A stretch of 64,000 nucleotides of DNA from Natronomonas salsuginis (GTDB lineage: Archaea > Halobacteriota > Halobacteria > Halobacteriales > Haloarculaceae): positions 248,001 to 312,000 of the forward strand of contig NZ_QKNX01000002.1 of the NCBI RefSeq assembly GCF_005239135.1, given 5' to 3'. The translations under genes and the position numbers were made by a program. The notes beneath the pieces were generated by a model, which was given only the letters and a program-made list of their open reading frames with translations, made no database searches and had not been told where the DNA came from. How positions within the stretch are numbered: the stretch's first letter is position 1; every line of letters begins with the position of its first letter. Shown piece after piece: positions 60,140 through 64,000 of this stretch.

Positions 60140-60835
60140 TTAGGCCACGAGCCGATCGACGTGAGATTCGAATCGATCCGGAACGACGGTGCGAAGCGCC
60201 TCGGCGGACGTCTCGCCGTCGTAGTTGACGAGATAACACCGACCGAGCGCGTCCCCGTAGACGCCCTGGAAGTCGTAGACGAAGCCGACGACGGTCGTGG
60301 AGTCGGGGATCGAGTCCGCCGCTCGAAGGAACTCGACCTGTCTGTCGACGTTGTACTCGACGAGCTGATCGATCACCCCCGCCGTCTCGTCGTCGCTGAT
60401 CCGATCGTCGTCGAGGCCGGCCTCGACGATCGGACGGAGCGTCTCGACGCGCTTTTCGATTCCCTCGGGAAGCAGCGTCTGCTCGTCCGATCGAACCCGT
60501 TCGAGCGTGGCGGTGACGGCCCCACAGCCGGTGTGTCCCACGACGGCTGCCAGCCTCGTGTCGGTGAACCGAATGGGGTAGAGAACGTCCCCGCTGACGA
60601 CCTCGCGTCCGTCGTAGCGGTCGCGGACCTGATTGCCGATGTTGCCGGCGGTGAAGAGCCAGCCCGGTTCGTCGACGTCCCACATCCCCTCCTGTGAAAC
60701 GCGCGAATCCGAGCAACAGACGGAGACCACCGCCGGCATCTGTCCGGACTGAACGGCATCGAAATAGTCCTCGGGGATGGATTCGGCGTGACGAGCGTTC
60801 CGTTCGAAGAGTTCCGCTAGCGTCGCTTCTGGCAT
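60140..60835 (-). CDS. Beta-class carbonic anhydrase
   Basis: Hydrates CO2 to bicarbonate. The 231-residue protein has the zinc ligands Cys41, His101 and Cys104 and the Asp-Arg dyad in CSDSR (Asp43, Arg45) and GHTGCGAV. FTAGNIGNQV is the conserved substrate-side loop. The C-terminal FVYDFQGVYGDALGRCYLVN is as in related enzymes. ATG at 60833-60835. Confidence 0.93.
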   Translation of the reverse strand: MPEATLAELFERNARHAESIPEDYFDAVQSGQMPAVVSVCCSDSRVSQEGMWDVDEPGWLFTAGNIGNQVRDRYDGREVVSGDVLYPIRFTDTRLAAVVGHTGCGAVTATLERVRSDEQTLLPEGIEKRVETLRPIVEAGLDDDRISDDETAGVIDQLVEYNVDRQVEFLRAADSIPDSTTVVGFVYDFQGVYGDALGRCYLVNYDGETSAEALRTVVPDRFESHVDRLVA

Positions 60836-60930
60836 ACGTACGCCTCATCGTCTTGGAACTAAAATCGCAAGTATCCCGTTCGGACGGGGTGGACGTCGAT
60901 CAAGCCGCGCGAGACGGCCCAGAAGCGCCG

Positions 60931-61083
60931 TTAAGTGTCGAGCTCGATCTCGACGTCTTCGTACAGTTCGTCGAAGTCGAGTTCGCGGTCGCGCGCTTCG
61001 ATCGCCTGCTCGATCTCGTACTGCCGGCGCTGTGCTTGCTTCATCCGACCCTTTCGTTCGCGTCCACGCTTCGTGTCAGGCAT
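60931..61083 (-). CDS. Small charged protein (50 residues)
   Basis: A 50-residue frame ending in TAA at 60931. It has a basic first half (KRGRERKGRMKQAQRRQYEI) and an acidic second half (ELDFDELYEDVEIEL). It is probably a charged helical protein. A TATA box at about 61111-61120 sits about 25 bases upstream, which would place the transcription start near 61089, where a second in-frame ATG gives a two-residue longer N-terminus. The family is unnamed here. Confidence 0.6.
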   Translation of the reverse strand: MPDTKRGRERKGRMKQAQRRQYEIEQAIEARDRELDFDELYEDVEIELDT

Positions 61084-61110
61084 ATCCATGTCACACTATA
61101 CCACGACAGT

Positions 61111-61120
61111 ATATAATTTT
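61111..61120 (-). promoter_or_regulatory. TATA element of the 50-residue gene
   Basis: TTATATACTG on the minus strand lies about 22-31 bases upstream of ATG 61089, pointing to a leaderless transcript. Confidence 0.55.
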
Positions 61121-61170
61121 TGTCGCCGTTTCGGATCGAAGCGGTGAGAACCGACGGACGCGCGGTTCAC

Positions 61171-62133
61171 CTATCGGACCGGCGGCTGTCCGGGCAGTTC
61201 GTCGCGGTCGTGTGGGGCCTCGAAGTCCGGACCCGGACCTATCGGAACGATGCGCTTCGGACTCACGTCAGGGTGGGTTGTGTAGTAGTGTTCCTTGATG
61301 TGTGCCATGTTCGTTGTCTCGCCGAACCCCGGCGTCGTGTAGAGGTCCCGCAGATACGGCCAGAGGGTGTCGAACTCGCGGATGAGCGTGCGGTTGCACA
61401 TGAAGTGCGTGTGATACACCTCGTCGAACCGCACGAGGGTCGTGTACATCGCGATGTCCGCCTCGGTGAGACGATCGCCGACGAGATACCGTTGGGATTC
61501 GAGCACCGAATCCCAGTGATCGAGGGCGTCGAACAGCTCGGTGACGGCCTCGTCGTACGCCGCTTGCGTGTCGGCGAACCCGGTCCGGTAGACCCCGTTG
61601 TTGATCGGCTCGTAGATCCGATCGAGCGTCTCGTCGATTTCCTCACGAAGTTCTTCGGGGGCGAGATCCACGCCGTTGCCCAACTCGGCGAAGGCCGTCG
61701 TCAGGTCCCGCATCACCTCCCGCGATTCGTTGTTGACGATCGTGTCCTCGACCGTGTCCCACAGCACCGGGACCGTCACCCGACCGGTGTAGTTCGGGTC
61801 GACCTCGACGTAGGCCTCCCGGAGGTAGTCGACGCCGTTGACCGAATCGACCGTACAGCCGTCCTTGTCGGGCGTGAACTGCCAGCCGCCCTCGGCGCGA
61901 AACGGGTCGACGACGTCGACTGAGATGACCTCCTCCAACCCGAGCAGTTTCCGAGCGATGAGCGTCCGGTGGGCCCACGGACACGCGTAGCTCACGTAGA
62001 GGTGATACCGACCGGCTTCGGCCTCGTCGGGATCGACTCGGTCGCGGAACGACGTCGGCTGTCGCTGAAACGAGCCGTCCTCGTCGGTGGCTTCGTACTC
62101 GCTTACCCACTCGCCGTCGACGAACTGATGCAT
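61171..62133 (-). CDS. Xi-class glutathione S-transferase-like (glutathionyl-hydroquinone reductase type)
   Basis: A 320-residue protein of the ECM4/YqjG group. The catalytic Cys51 lies in SYACPWAHRTL. Then come PVLWDTVEDTIVNNESREV, the characteristic GST N-domain end, and LVGDRLTEADIAMYTTLVRFD in the C-domain. These enzymes reduce glutathionyl-hydroquinones. Haloarchaea use gamma-glutamylcysteine rather than glutathione, so the natural thiol here is likely that or another. Monocistronic; divergent from yjbQ. Confidence 0.88.
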   Translation of the reverse strand: MHQFVDGEWVSEYEATDEDGSFQRQPTSFRDRVDPDEAEAGRYHLYVSYACPWAHRTLIARKLLGLEEVISVDVVDPFRAEGGWQFTPDKDGCTVDSVNGVDYLREAYVEVDPNYTGRVTVPVLWDTVEDTIVNNESREVMRDLTTAFAELGNGVDLAPEELREEIDETLDRIYEPINNGVYRTGFADTQAAYDEAVTELFDALDHWDSVLESQRYLVGDRLTEADIAMYTTLVRFDEVYHTHFMCNRTLIREFDTLWPYLRDLYTTPGFGETTNMAHIKEHYYTTHPDVSPKRIVPIGPGPDFEAPHDRDELPGQPPVR

Positions 62134-62288
62134 ACTTCGGGTAGGCGTCGAGCACGGATAGGTGTCCGGTCGGAGACGGATCCTTGCCGGATTCAGTATG
62201 GACGTCGTCCGTGATGTGGAGTTTGCCGGCAGACACGCGCCCGATACCGTGAGCTAGCACTTAGTCGAACCGGAACCTACGACACCCC

Positions 62289-62675
62289 ATGAACGTATCC
62301 ACCGAGCACCGGATCGACGTCGTCGACGTGACCGAGCGAGTCGAAGCCGAACTTCCGGCCGTCGATCACGGACTCTGTACGGTGTTCGTCGAACACACGA
62401 CGGCGGCGCTCTCGATCAACGAAGCCGAACCGCACCTAGTGGACGACATCGAGGCGTTCGTCGCCGAGCTGTCCGCCTCGGACGGCTGGAAACACGACGC
62501 GCTCGACGGCAACGCCGATTCACATCTCCGGTCATCGCTGTTCGGTCGCAGCGTCTGCGTCCCGATACGCGACGGGAAACTGGCGTTGGGAACGTGGCAG
62601 TCGGTTTTGCTGATCGAGTGCGACGGTCCCCGGACCCGGTCGCTATCGGTGACTGCGACGCCGAGCGTCGAGTAG
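62289..62675 (+). CDS. YjbQ/UPF0047 family protein
   Basis: A 128-residue beta-rich trimer-forming protein. It has LCTVFVEHTTAALSINEAEP with the conserved H-T-T, and NADSHLRSSLFGRSVCVPIR. Some members show weak thiamine-phosphate synthase activity, so a link to thiamine is possible but not shown. ATG at 62289. Confidence 0.87.
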   Translation: MNVSTEHRIDVVDVTERVEAELPAVDHGLCTVFVEHTTAALSINEAEPHLVDDIEAFVAELSASDGWKHDALDGNADSHLRSSLFGRSVCVPIRDGKLALGTWQSVLLIECDGPRTRSLSVTATPSVE

Positions 62676-62744
62676 AGTGCGGCGCGGAAAGCCGCGTACA
62701 CCCCAGCAGCAGCTTTTTGCGCTGTTCCCGTCTCTCATCGGAGA

Positions 62745-63629
62745 ATGGACACGAGCAAACAGCTGTACGAGCACGAGGCGACCGGGTGGAAGCGCGGGCT
62801 CTACGACGACGTCAAGCACACGTTTCGAGCGCCGATCGTCAACTGGATATTCCGGACGACGATGGCGAACCATCCCGAGTTCGTCCGCCACATGTGGGGG
62901 CAGGTGAAGCCGGCGTTTCAGACGCGAGCGTTCGGCCGCGTCTCGATCGAGTATCGCGACGCCGTGTTGGGTGCCGTCGAGTCAGAACGCGACCTCCCGG
63001 CGTACGGTCGAGAGGAGATCGACGTCTCGCCGGCCGAATACGCGGAACTCCGCCGACAGCTCGCGACGTTCGACGTGGTCGCACCGCGGCTCGCGGTGTT
63101 GTTCGAACTCGTCGACCGATCGCTCTCCGAGCAGCCGGTCGGAACGGCGACGATGGACGCGTCGAGCGCGACCGAACCGTTGCCGCCGGCGCTCGACCGG
63201 GACCGGGGAGCACCGCCGACGCTTGCGGCGTTCGACGATCCGCCGACCGACCTCGCCGGAACGATCGAGTCGATCCGGGCGTTTCACGGCATCGACGAGG
63301 GGCTCCCCAGCGTCCACCGATGTCTGGCGCAGTGGCCCGAGTATCTCTCGCGGGCCTGGACAGATATCGAGCCGGCGCTCCGGGACGAGACGTTCGACGA
63401 CGGTCGTGCTGCTGCTCGCCGAGTCGTCGAGGAATACGTCGGGTCGCTTCCGTACGTGCCGCAGCTCGGGGCGGACGTGTTAGCTTCGCGCGGACTGGAC
63501 GAGGACGCGATCGAGGAGCTCCGCGCGCTGTTCAGGGAGTTCAACCGCGGCGCGATCGAGACGGTCGTCCCGTCGATCCACGTGTTTGCGGACACGCTGA
63601 GAGTCGCGGGACGACGGGACGGCTGGTGA
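62745..63629 (+). CDS. DehI-like 2-haloacid dehalogenase
   Basis: A 294-residue, mostly helical protein of the group I (DehI) haloacid dehalogenase family, built from two tandem repeats. The conserved beginning APIVNWIFRTTMANHPEFVR is repeated in the second half as LAQWPEYLSRAWTDIEPALR. The family hydrolyses both D- and L-2-haloacids. Whether it does so here is unproven. Annotated function rests on the family only. Confidence 0.83.
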   Translation: MDTSKQLYEHEATGWKRGLYDDVKHTFRAPIVNWIFRTTMANHPEFVRHMWGQVKPAFQTRAFGRVSIEYRDAVLGAVESERDLPAYGREEIDVSPAEYAELRRQLATFDVVAPRLAVLFELVDRSLSEQPVGTATMDASSATEPLPPALDRDRGAPPTLAAFDDPPTDLAGTIESIRAFHGIDEGLPSVHRCLAQWPEYLSRAWTDIEPALRDETFDDGRAAARRVVEEYVGSLPYVPQLGADVLASRGLDEDAIEELRALFREFNRGAIETVVPSIHVFADTLRVAGRRDGW

Positions 63630-63653
63630 GCCGGCACGTTCGCACGTGCGGCG

Positions 63654-64000
63654 TCAGGGGTCTTCGGCATCGATCCGGTCGAGGAACGCCTCGCGCTCGA
63701 CCACCCGAAGCGTGTTCACCACCTCGCCGACAAGTTGGTCCGAGTCGACGAGAGACAGCGTCCCCTCGATCGTGAGCGTCCGGTCCGTCACGTCGGTCAG
63801 TTCCGTTCGAACGAGCACGGAACGGTCGACCGAGACGGCTCGACGGTGTCGAACCTCCGCGCTCGTTCCGGCGACACCGGTGCCGTCGGGGAGCGTCCCA
63901 CGCAGCGATTCGCGGCCCAGAAACTCGACTTCGGCGAGCAGTTGTGGCGTGCCGAGCACCCGCATCGAATCCCCGTCGTCAGCGTCGGCTGCGGCGGGCA
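63654..64000 (-). CDS. Thioesterase-like hotdog protein (partial)
   Basis: An open frame continues through 64000, so the N-terminus is off the window. The visible 115 residues resemble FlK/thioesterase hotdog proteins: LGTPQLLAEVEFLGRESLRG, TSAEVRHRRAVSVDRSVLVR, and SDQLVGEVVNTLRVVERE. An ATG at 63963-63965 exists, but the codons before it remain open and the fold needs more residues, so the true start is probably upstream of the edge. Confidence 0.65.
   Translation of the reverse strand, partial: PAAADADDGDSMRVLGTPQLLAEVEFLGRESLRGTLPDGTGVAGTSAEVRHRRAVSVDRSVLVRTELTDVTDRTLTIEGTLSLVDSDQLVGEVVNTLRVVEREAFLDRIDAEDP

Overview
The window is a high-GC, gene-dense chromosomal segment of a haloarchaeon (class Halobacteria). 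The evidence is the acidic proteome, archaeal-type ribosomal proteins (eL19, eL32, eS4), TFB, archaeal RNase P protein 1, Cbf5, TATA/BRE-like promoters close to start codons, mevalonate-pathway genes and a bacteriorhodopsin cluster. Genus is not resolved. No rRNA, CRISPR array, replication origin or intact insertion sequence was seen. Two tRNAs are present: Pro-GGG and Gly-GCC.

Layout. 1-16.1 kb is core metabolism and information processing: pyrF, an odd redoxin, a TRIC-like channel, fructose-bisphosphatase plus class I aldolase, HIT and CDF proteins, the e-MtaB tRNA methylthiotransferase, deoC, tfb, a CitE-like lyase, gdhB and mvaD. 16.6-21.4 kb is a compact photosystem: bat (degenerate receiver, LOV/PAS, GAF, BAT/HTH) faces a bop-crtY-brp unit. 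This unit makes bacterio-opsin, a lycopene cyclase and the carotene-cleaving enzyme that supplies retinal. Close matches to the published Bat activator sequence lie directly upstream of the bop TATA box and inside the bat leader. 21.8-26.5 kb holds tRNA-Pro, cbf5, cmk, a DUF106 insertase-like protein, a DUF3006/MBL lipoprotein pair and adk. 27-33.1 kb is a potassium island: trkA, two trkH genes, and a 2-TM channel with tandem RCK domains. A short reading frame at 33.2 kb looks like the two ends of an enolase-superfamily gene joined by an internal deletion.

33.6-47.8 kb is the S10/spc ribosomal superoperon on the minus strand. It runs from an RNA methyltransferase and uL3 to secY, with most genes touching or overlapping by a few bases. 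48 kb holds tRNA-Gly followed by a scar: a direct duplication of its 3' end, an inverted tRNA 3'-end-like fragment and an IS200/IS605-like hairpin. 48.4-64 kb is a mix of single genes: an alpha/beta hydrolase, a thiamine-binding MTH1187 protein, a pilin-like surface protein with a Pro-Pro-Gly stretch, HMG-CoA synthase, carA with a divergent Lrp regulator, Idi, a zinc dehydrogenase, MoaB with a His-rich leader, CspA, carbonic anhydrase, a xi-class GST, YjbQ, DehI and a thioesterase-like gene running off the window.

The isoprenoid genes (mvaD, HMG-CoA synthase, idi) and the carotenoid/retinal genes belong to one biochemical chain: isopentenyl-PP to lycopene, beta-carotene, retinal and bacteriorhodopsin. 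They are spread over the window rather than forming one operon.
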